Shown one piece after another: positions 8,646 to 19,093 of a stretch of DNA of 64,000 nucleotides. A model generated the notes under the pieces. It searched no databases. It was not told the origin of the DNA and was given only the letters and a program-made list of their open reading frames with translations. This DNA comes from Mariniflexile fucanivorans (GTDB taxonomy: Bacteria > Bacteroidota > Bacteroidia > Flavobacteriales > Flavobacteriaceae). Made by a program: the position numbers and the translations under genes. Numbering within the stretch: the first letter of the stretch is position 1; every line of letters starts with the position of its first letter. The stretch spans positions 62,001 to 126,000 of the forward strand of contig NZ_SLUP01000002.1 of the NCBI RefSeq assembly GCF_004341235.1. The letters are read 5' to 3'.

Positions 8646-10778
8646 ATGGAAAAAAATATAAACTCTACTAATCAGAAAACAAAAAGTTTAAAGCAATTTG
8701 AGAAAAATGCTGAGAATAAGGTTATGACAACAAACCAAGGTTTGAAGGTAAATGACACTAATAATTCTCTTAAAAATGGTGATCGTGGTTCTACTCTTTT
8801 AGAAGATTTTTTGCTACGCGAGAAAATTACTCATTTTGATCATGAGCGTATTCCAGAACGTATTGTTCATGCAAGAGGTAGCGGGGCACATGGGCATTTC
8901 GAACTATATGATAGCATTGAAAAATATAGTAAAGCTGGAATATTTACTGATACAACCCGTAAAACTCCAGTATTTGCAAGATTTTCAACTGTTGCTGGCT
9001 CCAAAGGTTCTCCAGATTTAGCAAGGGATGTACGTGGGTTTGCTGTTAAATTTTATACTGAAGAAGGTACTTGGGATTTGGTAGGAAACAATATGCCCAT
9101 ATTTTTTATTCAAGATGCTATGAAATTTCCAGATTTAATCCATTCTGTAAAACCAGAACCAAATAAGGAAATTCCGCAAGCGGCATCTGCCCATGACACT
9201 TTTTACGATTTTATATCTCGCACCACCGAAACGCTCCATAATCAAATATGGGTGATGAGCGACCGAGCTATTCCGCGTAGTTACCGTATGATGGAAGGTT
9301 TTGGAATTCACACCTTTCGATTAATAAACAAAAAAGGGGAATCGCATTTTGTAAAATTTCATTGGAAACCCAAATTAGGCGTACACTCGGTAACCTGGGA
9401 TGAAGCCGTGAAAATAAATGGAGCAGATTCTGATTTTCATAGACGTGATTTATGGGATGCCATTGAAGCAGGGCATTATCCTGAATGGGAATTAGGTATT
9501 CAAATTGTGGCACAAGAAGATGAACATAAATTTGAATTTGATTTATTAGATCCTACTAAATTAATTCCTGAAGAACTTGTTTCCGTTGAAATTATAGGTA
9601 AAATGACTTTAAACCGGAATCCTGAAAATTTTTTCGCAGAAACTGAACAGGTTGCCTTTCTTCCTGGACATATAGTTCCAGGTATTGACTTTACAAACGA
9701 CCCATTATTGCAAGGACGCTTGTTTTCTTATAGAGACACACAATTATCACGATTAGGTAGTCCTAATTTCCACCAAATACCTATCAATAGGCCAGTTGGC
9801 GAGGTGCACAACAATCAGCGTGATGGACACATGCAAATGGATATACCTAAAGGTCAAACAGCCTATTTCCCCAACAGTTTAGGAGGTGGTTGTCCGCATT
9901 TAGCAAAAATGGCCGAAGGGGCATTTCATTCTTATGAAGAACGTATCGATGCCAAGAAAATAAGAACTCGAAGCGAAAGCTTTAACGATCATTTTTCTCA
10001 ACCAGCATTATTCTACAGAAGTCTTGCAAATTGGGAACAAAAACATGTGGCAGAAGCCTATACTTTTGAACTTGGTAAATGCAGCCAAAAGCATATCAAG
10101 GAAAGAATGTTATGGCTTATTTCACAAATTGATATGGATTTAGCAAATAAAGTAGCAAAAGGTTTAGGCTTAAAAATTCCAGAAAATATTGAAGAACCCA
10201 TTAATCAGGCTATTGGTGCAGATGCAGATATTGAGAAACATCAACCACCAAAGAAAAAAAATTATTTAAACAGCGATCCTGCTTTAAGTCAAGCCAATAC
10301 TAAATTTAACAGTATAGAAACCAGAAAAATAGCTGTTTTAGCAGCAGACGGATTTTCTATGAGCGATTATAATTCTATGGCAAAACCATTGGAAAAAGAA
10401 GGTGCTATGTTAAAATTAATTTCGCCTCACGGAGGCACCATTACTTGTGATGAAAATATGGAGCATGAAGTGGATGCTGCCATCATGACCACAGAAAGTG
10501 TACTATTTGATGCGGTATATATTCCTGGTGGAAAGAAAAGTATTGATAGCCTAAAAAAAGAACCCAAATTTAAAAAATTTATTAATGAAATTTTCAAACA
10601 TTGTAAAGCCATTGCAGCTAACAATGAAGCGGAAAGCTTAATTGACACAACATTTGTAGTAGATTATAAAGATGATAATTCAGTATTAATAAATAAAAAC
10701 CCAAAAGATTTTATTGATGCCATTTCAAAACATCGAAATTGGGATAGAATGGATATAGCGGCTAAGATACCAGCTTAA
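8646..10778 (+). CDS. katE: Large-subunit (clade 2) catalase HPII
   Basis: A 710-residue haem catalase converting hydrogen peroxide to water and oxygen. The distal histidine lies in RIVHARGSGAHGHFELYD (about residue 75), the distal asparagine in VGNNMPIFFIQDAMKFPD (about 148) and the proximal haem tyrosine in GRLFSYRDTQLSRLGSPNF (about 362). Beyond the catalase core, residues about 560-710 form the flavodoxin/DJ-1-like C-terminal domain seen only in large-subunit catalases (RKIAVLAADGFSMSDYN onward). The length fits clade 2. It is followed by a separate DJ-1/PfpI gene, a frequent pairing. Confidence 0.95.
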   Translation: MEKNINSTNQKTKSLKQFEKNAENKVMTTNQGLKVNDTNNSLKNGDRGSTLLEDFLLREKITHFDHERIPERIVHARGSGAHGHFELYDSIEKYSKAGIFTDTTRKTPVFARFSTVAGSKGSPDLARDVRGFAVKFYTEEGTWDLVGNNMPIFFIQDAMKFPDLIHSVKPEPNKEIPQAASAHDTFYDFISRTTETLHNQIWVMSDRAIPRSYRMMEGFGIHTFRLINKKGESHFVKFHWKPKLGVHSVTWDEAVKINGADSDFHRRDLWDAIEAGHYPEWELGIQIVAQEDEHKFEFDLLDPTKLIPEELVSVEIIGKMTLNRNPENFFAETEQVAFLPGHIVPGIDFTNDPLLQGRLFSYRDTQLSRLGSPNFHQIPINRPVGEVHNNQRDGHMQMDIPKGQTAYFPNSLGGGCPHLAKMAEGAFHSYEERIDAKKIRTRSESFNDHFSQPALFYRSLANWEQKHVAEAYTFELGKCSQKHIKERMLWLISQIDMDLANKVAKGLGLKIPENIEEPINQAIGADADIEKHQPPKKKNYLNSDPALSQANTKFNSIETRKIAVLAADGFSMSDYNSMAKPLEKEGAMLKLISPHGGTITCDENMEHEVDAAIMTTESVLFDAVYIPGGKKSIDSLKKEPKFKKFINEIFKHCKAIAANNEAESLIDTTFVVDYKDDNSVLINKNPKDFIDAISKHRNWDRMDIAAKIPA

Positions 10779-10925
10779 TATTATTGCAATAAAACAATAA
10801 TACCCAAATTTGAATTTTTTGAATAAAGTTACTTATCATAGGGCGCTAAACAAACCTCGTCTTGAAAAGTAGAGGCAACATTTTAAATACCTTGGGTAAA
10901 TAACATAACTCTTATATTAAATATT

Positions 10926-11612
10926 ATGAAAAATATTTTAATTATAGTTACCTCTCATTGCAATTTATTCAATACCGATAACAAAACAGGATTATGGATT
11001 GGTGAATTTACGGAACCATACTATGAATTTATAGATGCAGGTTTTAAAATTACTATTGCAAGTCCAAAAGGTGGAGATCCTCCTATTGACAATTTGAGCC
11101 AACTCACGGAAAATATTACCGCTTCTAACAGACGCTATCAAGATGACTTGCAAGCACAACAAGCTTTAATGAATTCATTGCGATTGGATGCTATTACAGG
11201 TTTTGATTACGATGCGATTTTCTTACCCGGTGGACATGGTCCCATGTTCGATTTGGCATCAAACGAAACCTGTGCATCTTTAATTTTAGAATTCATTAAA
11301 AGTAAAAAACCAATTGCAGCCGTTTGTCATGGTCCTGCCGCCTTACTAAAAGCAGCTCATCTAGACAAAAAAATACTATCGGGTAAACGCATAACAGCCT
11401 TCTCTAACATGGAAGAGAAGTTAGCTATGAGATCTGATAATATTCCTTACTATTTAGAAGATAAATTAAAGGAATTAGGTGCCGATTACTGTTCCTCACC
11501 CATACCTTTTATACCGCATGTAGAACGTGATGGTTTATTAATTACAGGGCAAAATCCCCTATCTGCTGGACCAACTGCCAAAGCATTGATTAAGGTTCTT
11601 CAAAAAAATTGA
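10926..11612 (+). CDS. DJ-1/PfpI family protein (Hsp31-like)
   Basis: 228 residues of the class I glutamine amidotransferase-like fold. The nucleophile elbow AAVCHGPAALL (Cys near residue 136) and the FLPGGHGPMFD loop near 100 are the hallmark of Hsp31-like chaperone/glyoxalase III/deglycase proteins. The cap segment LWIGEFTEPYYEFIDAGFKI near residue 28 supports the Hsp31 branch. It follows the catalase by about 150 bp on the same strand, consistent with stress co-regulation. Confidence 0.88.
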   Translation: MKNILIIVTSHCNLFNTDNKTGLWIGEFTEPYYEFIDAGFKITIASPKGGDPPIDNLSQLTENITASNRRYQDDLQAQQALMNSLRLDAITGFDYDAIFLPGGHGPMFDLASNETCASLILEFIKSKKPIAAVCHGPAALLKAAHLDKKILSGKRITAFSNMEEKLAMRSDNIPYYLEDKLKELGADYCSSPIPFIPHVERDGLLITGQNPLSAGPTAKALIKVLQKN

Positions 11613-11754
11613 CATATTTAATAAATCAATATTTAAGTATCTATTCATTTTCTTATGACGTTTATTATTTAATGGATTAATATTTAAATCATATGAGCAA
11701 ACAATGCATGATACTATAAACTATATTTATTTTTCATTTTTAAATATTCAAGTT

Positions 11755-12204
11755 ATGAAAAATTCAATTAAGTTATTAGGTTTATTACTGCTAGTGTTTT
11801 TAATGTCTTGCAAGAACGAATCCTCGAAAAGCACTACTATAGACACTCCCAACGCTACTAATGAGGAATTGACCAACACAACGAATTATAAAGAAAATAA
11901 TGGAAACTTTAATGACGAAACTTATGACATCAATAAGCAAACGGATAGTTTAAATGAAAATTGGAATTTGAACGACCCAAATAGACAAAAATTATTATTT
12001 TCAACCTTTGATATGTCACAAAATCAAATCCAAAAATATAAAACGGCATTGAAAAAATGGTGGAATGAGGATGTAGAAAATCAATATGATAAATTATCTG
12101 CAAACGAGAGAATTGAAAAAGAGAGAGATATATTGAAGGAGATTTTGGATGATTCTCAATTTGAAAACTATAAAGATTGGGCCAATAAGAATGACGATAG
12201 ATAG
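11755..12204 (+). CDS. Small lipoprotein of unknown function
   Basis: 149 residues from ATG 11755; an in-frame ATG at 11704 would hide the signal peptide. The N-terminus has a Lys-rich n-region, a hydrophobic stretch and a lipobox ending MSCK, so it is a secreted lipoprotein. The mature part is rich in Asn, Thr, Lys and Glu with a helical C-terminal half. I recognise no named domain. Confidence 0.65.
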   Translation: MKNSIKLLGLLLLVFLMSCKNESSKSTTIDTPNATNEELTNTTNYKENNGNFNDETYDINKQTDSLNENWNLNDPNRQKLLFSTFDMSQNQIQKYKTALKKWWNEDVENQYDKLSANERIEKERDILKEILDDSQFENYKDWANKNDDR

Positions 12205-12281
12205 GCTTGTTGAATTTATTTTTCGGTAATATCAAATAGTTTAAATTAATAAAAAATCAAAAACTCTACAGCAAGATTACA

Positions 12282-12539
12282 ATGGAAGAAATTGTTGGCA
12301 TATTAGCCGGAGTATTCACAACTATCGCAGTTTTGCCACAAATTATTAAAGCAATTAAAACAAAAAAGGTTAAGGATGTGAGTCCTTTAATGTTTGTTAT
12401 TTTATGTATTGGGGTAGGTTTATGGACTGTTTATGGTGTAATTAAATGGGATTTACCAATAATTTTAACCAATGGAATTTCATTTATTTTAAATGCAATA
12501 ATGCTTAGCATCGTTTTAACACAAAACAAAGACGATTAA
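12282..12539 (+). CDS. SemiSWEET sugar transporter
   Basis: 85 residues in three membrane helices, the size and layout of bacterial SemiSWEET proteins, which dimerise to form a sugar-transport path. The PQ motif of the first helix (TIAVLPQIIKAIKTKKVKDV) and the helix-3 asparagine in LTNGISFILNA are present. It is monocistronic; the sugar is not predictable. Confidence 0.92.
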   Translation: MEEIVGILAGVFTTIAVLPQIIKAIKTKKVKDVSPLMFVILCIGVGLWTVYGVIKWDLPIILTNGISFILNAIMLSIVLTQNKDD

Positions 12540-12591
12540 ATAAAATTTAAAACTTTCTGTTAAAATTTATTTCCAATGTTACAATGCTAGT

Positions 12592-13194
12592 TTAGTATGC
12601 TATCATTCTAAATGTTAAATTAATTCGTGGGGTTTTTACTTTTTTTGTTGGAGGTAGCCTATGTAGCCAATGTGTTTGCGTAGCCCCTTTCATAAGCAAT
12701 AAACTTCCGTTTTCCAATATTAAGGAAAAGTTTTGTTTTTCTATTTTGTGTTTAAAAACGAATTTACGATCAGCACCAAAACTTACTGATGCTATGGCGC
12801 TATGTTCTTTTAAGTCCTTTTCATTATCACTGTGAAACCCCATACCCTCCTCTCCACTATGATAAAGATTTAATAAACAGGAATTAAATATTTCTCCAGT
12901 TTTATTCTCTATTATTTCTTTTAGTTCTAAAAGTTCTTTAGTCCATGACAAGGCAACTTTTGTATTATTAGAATAGGTATATTCAAAAGGTTTGTCACCG
13001 TACCATGCTACCTTGCGTTTAGTAACGAGGCATTTTCCAAAAATGAGTGTTTGGTCATTCTTCCATTCAATATTATTAAGTAATTTATCAAAATAAAATT
13101 GGGAATCTTTAAAATTAAATATTCTACCATAATAATATACTTCTCCATCATATGGTAAAATGTTGTTATCAAAATTATCGTTAAATAAGTCCAT
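12592..13194 (-). CDS. alkB: AlkB-like 2-oxoglutarate/Fe(II) dioxygenase
   Basis: 200 residues. AlkB enzymes oxidatively remove methyl and etheno lesions from DNA and RNA bases. The metal ligands are visible in GFHSDNEKDL (HxD) and in the distal histidine of THWLHRLP, and the 2-oxoglutarate-binding arginines in PRINLTFR. The nucleotide-recognition lid includes the YYGRIF and WYGDKPFEYTYS segments. It resembles the ALKBH2-type branch of Flavobacteria. It lies next to the ligase-associated repair operon on the same strand but 140 bp away. Confidence 0.9.
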   Translation of the reverse strand: MDLFNDNFDNNILPYDGEVYYYGRIFNFKDSQFYFDKLLNNIEWKNDQTLIFGKCLVTKRKVAWYGDKPFEYTYSNNTKVALSWTKELLELKEIIENKTGEIFNSCLLNLYHSGEEGMGFHSDNEKDLKEHSAIASVSFGADRKFVFKHKIEKQNFSLILENGSLLLMKGATQTHWLHRLPPTKKVKTPRINLTFRMIAY

Positions 13195-13334
13195 TTTAAA
13201 ATTATTTTAAGAAATTAAAACACACACAGTATAAAAAATACGTCACAATTATAGAGAGTTCTTCATTGATAAATATATATATACTTTGGAGGAAATTGTT
13301 AAGGATTCATTAAATTATTAAAATATAAATTACA

Positions 13335-13970
13335 CTATTGTAAAGTGATTTCAATAACTTTTTCCGGAGTAATTCCATACACCAAATCCTTATTTGTGGG
13401 CTTTAAATAAAAATTGCCCGTGAACTCTCCAAAAGCAGGTAAAATCATTTGATTAGGTTTTCTGAAAAAACAGGGAATATTTAAAAATTGTTTGCCCTTT
13501 GCTTTTAATTTTATCCCAGGATGTATGTGTCCACAAAAATTATATAATGTTGAAACTTCCAATGGATGATGTGTTAATATAAATGAATCAATAACAAGTT
13601 TTGGTACCACTTTTATATCAATTTCTTCAAAATGATTATCTGTTAGAATATCATGATTACCTTTTACTAAAATAATTTCTTGTGGTACTGTTTTGGCCCA
13701 ATTCATAAATAAATCCCATTCATTATTTATGGTACTGTGAAATAAATCGCCCAAAAATATAATAGTTTGAGGTTTGAAATCATTTATTAATGTATCCATA
13801 CGTTTAAAATTTTCTAAAATAGCCTCCATGGGAATTGCAATTCCATGTTTCCTAAAATGGCTGACCTTTCCAAAATGAACATCTGAAACCAATAAAATAG
13901 ATTTCTCCTGCCAAAAAATGGCACCAAAATGATGTAATATAAATGTTTGATTTTGAATTTTAATAGTCAT
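13335..13970 (-). CDS. pdeM: Ligase-associated damage-response endonuclease PdeM
   Basis: A 211-residue calcineurin-like metallophosphoesterase. The five metal-binding motifs are present: VSDVHFGK, LGDLFHS, VKGNHD, THHP and CGHIHPG. This is the fourth gene of the ligase-associated DNA damage response cluster (TIGR04123-type), starting 5 bp after the helicase stop, so it is certainly co-transcribed. The predicted role is a phosphodiesterase/nuclease in repair with its operon partners. Confidence 0.92.
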   Translation of the reverse strand: MTIKIQNQTFILHHFGAIFWQEKSILLVSDVHFGKVSHFRKHGIAIPMEAILENFKRMDTLINDFKPQTIIFLGDLFHSTINNEWDLFMNWAKTVPQEIILVKGNHDILTDNHFEEIDIKVVPKLVIDSFILTHHPLEVSTLYNFCGHIHPGIKLKAKGKQFLNIPCFFRKPNQMILPAFGEFTGNFYLKPTNKDLVYGITPEKVIEITLQ

Positions 13971-13975
13971 AAAAT

Positions 13976-16438
13976 CTATTCTCTTAAATAACTCGCAGTC
14001 ATTTTTGCAATACGATCTGCCAAGGTTTCACTGGATAGTTTTTCACGCAACCTATCCGTAATAATTGGAAAACTAAACGGCGTGGGTTTCCCGCAATTTT
14101 TCAAAATAATGTCTTGTGTTGCAATACGTTCCAAGGCTTGTATTAACCTACCTTCTTCCATTTGATGCTCAAAAGTTTCAATATAGGCTTGTTTTAATAA
14201 TAAATTTTCGGGTTCGTAATCTCTAAATACTTCAAATAATAATTGGGAACCGCTCTGCAAATGTTTTGTTTTAATAGGTTTCCCCGGCATGCCTGTAAAA
14301 ACCAATCCAGAAATAACAGCAATATCCCTAAATTTTCTTCTAGCCATTTCGGTTGCATTCAGGCTTTTTTGCAAATCGTCGTGAATATAAGACGTCGAAA
14401 ACAAATCGTTATCCAATACCGCTTGAATATCAATTTCTTGGTCTGAGAGCAATTCAAAACCATAATCATTGTATGCCAAAGAAAAAGTGATGGGAGACAA
14501 TAAACTTATTCTATAAGATAAAACACTCGCTAATGCTTCATGTACAAAGCGTCCTTCAAAAGGATAAAAAACCGCATGAAACCCTTCTCGTGTTTTAAAC
14601 GTTTCTATTAAAAACTGATTGGAATTTGGTACGATACTTTCTTTTTTCTGCCGAATAAAAATGGGCTGCAATGCTTTTGCTTCGATTGAATTGATATTTT
14701 TTTCCAATAGATACAATTCCTCTCTTAACAATTGACTCATTTGAGCAGAAAAAGTCATCCGCCCTCCCATCCAACTCACCGTTTTTGCTGCTTTTTTAAT
14801 ATTTGCTTTTCTAACAAGCACTTTCATATCTTTTATAGCAAAAAACTCCAATTTTTTTCCTGCGAAAATAAACGTATCACCACGTTCCAGTTTTGAAATA
14901 AACCATTCTTCTATGGAACCAATATAACTGCCTTTTAAAAACTTAACATGTAATACAGCATCGCCCACAATAGTTCCAATTTGCATACGATGCTGCATGG
15001 CAATTTTTCTACTATTGATTTTAAATAGCCCATTTTCTTCTATTTCAACTTTTTTGTATTCGTCATAATGTTGTAAGCTTTGGCTTCCTTGTGTAATGAA
15101 ATTTAAAATCCATTGCCATTTTTCAGGGGTTAAATTTTGGTAGCAAAATGTTGTTTTTACTTCTTTAAAAATGTCTGCTGGAAAAAATCCATCAGATACG
15201 GCCAAGGTATTTAAATATTGAATTAATACATCGTAGCTGTCCAAATAAGGAACTCTGTCTTCCACAATAGTGTTAGCCGCCGCTTTTTTTAAGGCTGAAG
15301 CTTCAATTAATTCCATGGCATGTGTGGCCAAAAAATAAATGACACTTTCTTTACCAGGTTGGTGGCCGCTTCTTCCTGCACGTTGCAAAAAACGTGCGAC
15401 ACCTTTTGGACCTCCTACTTGAACAATAGTTTCTACAGGTGCAAAATCCACTCCCAAATCTAAACTAGAAGTACAGACCACCACTTTTAAATCTTCATTT
15501 CTAATGGCATTTTCGACCCAAGTGCGTGTTTCTCGTGCAATACTTCCATGGTGCATGGCCATATCTCCTGCAAATTCTGGATATTTATCTAATAAGGTTT
15601 GAAACCATAATTCACATTGCGATCTCGTGTTGGTGAAAATTAAAGTAGTTCTACTGTTTCTTATGATTTGCGCCACTTCATCAATAAGATGCAAGCCCAT
15701 ATGCCCGCGCCACGGATAGGTTTCTATTTTTTCTGGAATGATAGATTTTACCGTTATTTTTTTGTTGATTGATGCCTTAATTAATACAGAGTTTTTCAAT
15801 GTATTTTGATAAGTTCCCAACAAAACTTCCTGAGCCAATTCAAGATTTCCGATAGTGGCAGAAATGCCCCAAATTAGTACTTTTGGGTTTATTGTTTTCA
15901 ATCTTGACAGCGCCAACTCCATTTGAACACCTCGTTTTGTACCTAACAATTCGTGCCATTCATCTACCACAATGGCGTTGCAATTAGCGAAAATTTTGGA
16001 ATAATCCTTTGTTGCCAGTAATAACTGCAAACTTTCGGGAGTTGTAATTAACAGGTCGGGCATTTTTTTCTTTTGTCTTGCCCTTTCACTAGCGGAAGTA
16101 TCTCCCGATCTAATACCAACGGTTAACTGTGTACCAAGATCGGATGCTAATTTTTCGGCAGCTTGTTTTATTTCAACAGAAAGCGCCCTTAATGGGGTTA
16201 TCCATATAGCTTTTAAACCCGATTTATGTTTTGTTTTATACTCAGGATTTTCTTTAATATAACTTAGAATTATAGGAAACCAAAGCGCATAGGTTTTTCC
16301 ACTGCCCGTTGGTGCATTAAGCAATCCATTTTTCCCTTGCAAAAAAGCCTTCCAAGTATGTTTTTGAAAAGGAAAAGGTTTCCAGTTTTGTTCAGAAAAC
16401 CAATTTTCGGCTATTTTAAATAATTCTTTATTGTTCAT
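13976..16438 (-). CDS. Ligase-associated DEXH-box helicase (Lhr-like)
   Basis: An 820-residue superfamily 2 helicase. Motif I is NAPTGSGKTYALWF (about residue 40), motif II DEWHELLG (about 158), motif III ISATIG, and motif VI lies in LQRAGRSGHQPG (about 350); a long Lhr-type C-terminal region follows. It matches the helicase of the ligase-associated damage-response cluster (TIGR04121), predicted to remodel DNA 3'-5' for the adjacent ligase and nucleases. Gaps to its neighbours are 9 and 5 bp. Confidence 0.93.
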   Translation of the reverse strand: MNNKELFKIAENWFSEQNWKPFPFQKHTWKAFLQGKNGLLNAPTGSGKTYALWFPIILSYIKENPEYKTKHKSGLKAIWITPLRALSVEIKQAAEKLASDLGTQLTVGIRSGDTSASERARQKKKMPDLLITTPESLQLLLATKDYSKIFANCNAIVVDEWHELLGTKRGVQMELALSRLKTINPKVLIWGISATIGNLELAQEVLLGTYQNTLKNSVLIKASINKKITVKSIIPEKIETYPWRGHMGLHLIDEVAQIIRNSRTTLIFTNTRSQCELWFQTLLDKYPEFAGDMAMHHGSIARETRTWVENAIRNEDLKVVVCTSSLDLGVDFAPVETIVQVGGPKGVARFLQRAGRSGHQPGKESVIYFLATHAMELIEASALKKAAANTIVEDRVPYLDSYDVLIQYLNTLAVSDGFFPADIFKEVKTTFCYQNLTPEKWQWILNFITQGSQSLQHYDEYKKVEIEENGLFKINSRKIAMQHRMQIGTIVGDAVLHVKFLKGSYIGSIEEWFISKLERGDTFIFAGKKLEFFAIKDMKVLVRKANIKKAAKTVSWMGGRMTFSAQMSQLLREELYLLEKNINSIEAKALQPIFIRQKKESIVPNSNQFLIETFKTREGFHAVFYPFEGRFVHEALASVLSYRISLLSPITFSLAYNDYGFELLSDQEIDIQAVLDNDLFSTSYIHDDLQKSLNATEMARRKFRDIAVISGLVFTGMPGKPIKTKHLQSGSQLLFEVFRDYEPENLLLKQAYIETFEHQMEEGRLIQALERIATQDIILKNCGKPTPFSFPIITDRLREKLSSETLADRIAKMTASYLRE

Positions 16439-16447
16439 TAATTTATG

Positions 16448-18049
16448 TTATACAATCATGTCTTTAAGATCATCTATGGTGTTTGCCTCTTCTATTTTTT
16501 TATCTTGTCTCCAACGCATAATTCTGGGGAAGCGCGTGGCGATACCACTTTTATGCCTTTTGGATAATGAAATGCCTTCAAAACCAATTTCAAAAACCAG
16601 TTGTGGTTTTACACTTCTTACGGGGCCGAATTTATCAATGGTGTTTTTCTTTATAAAATTATCTACTTTTCTAAATTCAGCATCGGTTAAACCAGAATAT
16701 GCTTTTGCAAAAGTTACCAATTCGCGTTCGCCATTTTCGTTATTCTGCCACAATGCGAATGTATAATCGGTAAATAAATTGGTGCGTCGTCCACTTCCTC
16801 TCATGGCATAAGTAAGCACTGCATCAATAACAAGTGGTTCTAATTTCCATTTCCACCAACTGCCTTTTTTTCTTCCTACTTGATAGGTTGAATCTTTTCT
16901 TTTCAGCATTAAGCCTTCACTTCGCATCTCTCTTGCCAACATACGTTCATTTTCAACTTCTTGCCATGAGTTGCATGTTTTTCTTTCGGATAAATGAAAG
17001 GGGATATTATGATGTTGAATGTTTTTGTATAATGCTTCCAGTAAAAGTCTGCGATGTTCGTAAGGTTGGTTTCGAATATCCTCTCCTTGCCATTCCAATA
17101 AATCATACGCTTTTAAAATAACTGGATTGTTTTTCAATAAATTGGCCGAAACTGTTTTACGTCCAATTCTGGCTTGCAAATCGTTAAAAGTTCCAATGTT
17201 GTTATTTGCAAAAACCAAAATTTCTGCGTCTATCACCGTTCCAGATGGAATGACGTGTATAAAGGATTGAAATTCAGGATATTTATCGGTTACCAATTCC
17301 TCGCCTCTGGACCAAACAAATAGCTGATTATCGCGAATAATAGTTTGCGAACGGATGCCATCCCATTTATGTTCAACAGCCCAATCCTCCACATTACCAA
17401 GGTTTGATACCTCACCATCAATAGGATACGCCAAATAAAAAGGATAGGGTTTTGATAAATAATCGCTGCTTTTTTCATCTAAAACCAATTCCTGAAAACT
17501 TATTTTATTGGGGTCCCAATTCCCCATAAGTTTATATGCCAAAATATCTTCATCTAGATTTTCTGCTTTAGCTAAAGCACGAGTCATTAATTTTTGACTC
17601 ACGCCAATCCTGAAACTACCTGTAATTAATTTTGTAAAAACGAAGCGTTCATAATAATTTAAAGTGAGCCAGTTTTTTTGCAAGTAACTTCGTTTTTCAT
17701 CATCAGTCTTTTTCTTAAGTTGAATGATTTCTTGAAGGAATTCCGATAAACTTTTATCTGAATGCTGATTGGACGCTGGAATGATTAATGCAATGGTTTC
17801 TGCCAAATCGCCCACTATATGATAACTTTCTTCAAATAACCACATGGGAATATTGGCTAGCTCGTTCGCCCAAATTCTTAATAAAGTTGTATTAACAGGT
17901 CGTGGAGGTCTTCTATGGGAAAGGATGGCAATAGTCCAAACTTTATCTTCAGGTGAAGCGGTACAAAAATAGGCCGTCAACGCTTCCACTTTCACTGAAG
18001 TCTTGTTTGAGCTATCTAATTGTTTTATTAAAGTGGCAAAATTTTTCAT
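16448..18049 (-). CDS. ATP-dependent DNA ligase (cisplatin/LigC-like cluster type)
   Basis: 533 residues. The adenylation lysine lies in WAVEHKWDGIRSQ (about residue 220); the nucleotidyltransferase motifs GTVIDAEILVF, SEGLMLKRKDSTYQVGRKK and WWKWK follow, then an OB-fold C-terminal domain ending LSKRHKSGIATRFPRIMRWR. The N-terminal 190 residues are the helical DNA-binding domain of archaeal-type ligases. It belongs to the TIGR04120 ligase of the four-gene repair cluster and would seal ends processed by its partners. Confidence 0.93.
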   Translation of the reverse strand: MKNFATLIKQLDSSNKTSVKVEALTAYFCTASPEDKVWTIAILSHRRPPRPVNTTLLRIWANELANIPMWLFEESYHIVGDLAETIALIIPASNQHSDKSLSEFLQEIIQLKKKTDDEKRSYLQKNWLTLNYYERFVFTKLITGSFRIGVSQKLMTRALAKAENLDEDILAYKLMGNWDPNKISFQELVLDEKSSDYLSKPYPFYLAYPIDGEVSNLGNVEDWAVEHKWDGIRSQTIIRDNQLFVWSRGEELVTDKYPEFQSFIHVIPSGTVIDAEILVFANNNIGTFNDLQARIGRKTVSANLLKNNPVILKAYDLLEWQGEDIRNQPYEHRRLLLEALYKNIQHHNIPFHLSERKTCNSWQEVENERMLAREMRSEGLMLKRKDSTYQVGRKKGSWWKWKLEPLVIDAVLTYAMRGSGRRTNLFTDYTFALWQNNENGERELVTFAKAYSGLTDAEFRKVDNFIKKNTIDKFGPVRSVKPQLVFEIGFEGISLSKRHKSGIATRFPRIMRWRQDKKIEEANTIDDLKDMIV

Positions 18050-18073
18050 TCATAATTATTTTGATGATTGCAA

Positions 18074-19093
18074 CTAGATAATTTCAGAATCGGCTACTTT
18101 TTCATTTTCAGTTAATTCACCTTCATATTGTGTCTTTTCAGTTCTAGCATCATAACCTAATTCTCTTAAATATCTTGAAAACACTTCGGTGTATCCATGC
18201 GTGCAAATAATTTTTTCGGCACCGGTTGCTTTAATACTTTCCAACAATGCAAACCAATCGCAATGGTCGCTTAAAACAAAACCTTTATCGATGGCACGTC
18301 GTCTTCTGGCACCTCTAAAGGCCATCCAACCACTTGCAGTCCCGGTAACAAAAGGTGTCATTTTCCGTATCCAAGTACTACCATGGGCGCTTGGTGGTGC
18401 TAAAACAATATTCCCTAATAAATCTTCTTTTTTCGTTTCCCTTGTTATTAATGTAGTTGGTGGAAGTTCAACCATTGGCCTAATTATATTGGTCATATTT
18501 TCAATGGCACCGTGCGTATAAATAGTGCCTATATTGGCATCTAAATGTTTTAATAGGCGTTGTGCTTTTCCTAAGGAATACCCAAAAAGAATGGACGTTT
18601 TTTTATCTGCTTTGTTTTCTGCCCACCAGTTATTTATATTACACATAACTTCTGCTTGAGGTGTCCATTTAAAGGCGGGCAACCCAAAGGTACATTCCGT
18701 AATAAAGGTGTTGCATTTTACCACTTCATAAGGCACGGAAACACCATCATCTTCCGTTTTATAATCGCCTGTAAATACCCAAACCTCACCTTTGTATTCT
18801 ACCCTAATTTGCGAACTACCAATAATATGACCGGCTGGATGCAATGAAAACTTTACATTATTTATTGTAAAACTTTCATTCCATTCTTTACCCGTTACAT
18901 TAATATCACCCAAGCGGTGTTTGATTATTGGTACGTTGGAGATATGGGTCATGTAGTTTTGATGTCCCCACCTGGAATGATCGGCATGCCCATGCGTTAT
19001 AATTGCATTCTTTACTGGTTTCCAAGGATCTAGGTATACATTGGCTTGTTCACAGTAAATGCCATTATCATTAAAAGCCAAAAGAGGTATCAT
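18074..19093 (-). CDS. Ligase-associated DNA damage-response exonuclease
   Basis: A 339-residue beta-CASP metallo-beta-lactamase nuclease, first gene of the four-gene operon. The zinc motif THGHADHSRWGHQ is near residue 34, HPAGHIIGS near 85 and the motif C region FVLSDHCDWFALLE near 270. Members are related to SNM1/Artemis nucleases that trim DNA ends. The spacing to the ligase gene is 24 bp. The promoter should lie in the 270-bp divergent gap to the right. Confidence 0.93.
   Translation of the reverse strand: MIPLLAFNDNGIYCEQANVYLDPWKPVKNAIITHGHADHSRWGHQNYMTHISNVPIIKHRLGDINVTGKEWNESFTINNVKFSLHPAGHIIGSSQIRVEYKGEVWVFTGDYKTEDDGVSVPYEVVKCNTFITECTFGLPAFKWTPQAEVMCNINNWWAENKADKKTSILFGYSLGKAQRLLKHLDANIGTIYTHGAIENMTNIIRPMVELPPTTLITRETKKEDLLGNIVLAPPSAHGSTWIRKMTPFVTGTASGWMAFRGARRRRAIDKGFVLSDHCDWFALLESIKATGAEKIICTHGYTEVFSRYLRELGYDARTEKTQYEGELTENEKVADSEII

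Noticed and set aside
10779-10802. Terminator after the catalase gene
   Set aside because: TATTATTG/CAATAATA forms a hairpin but is AT-only and lacks a following T-run.
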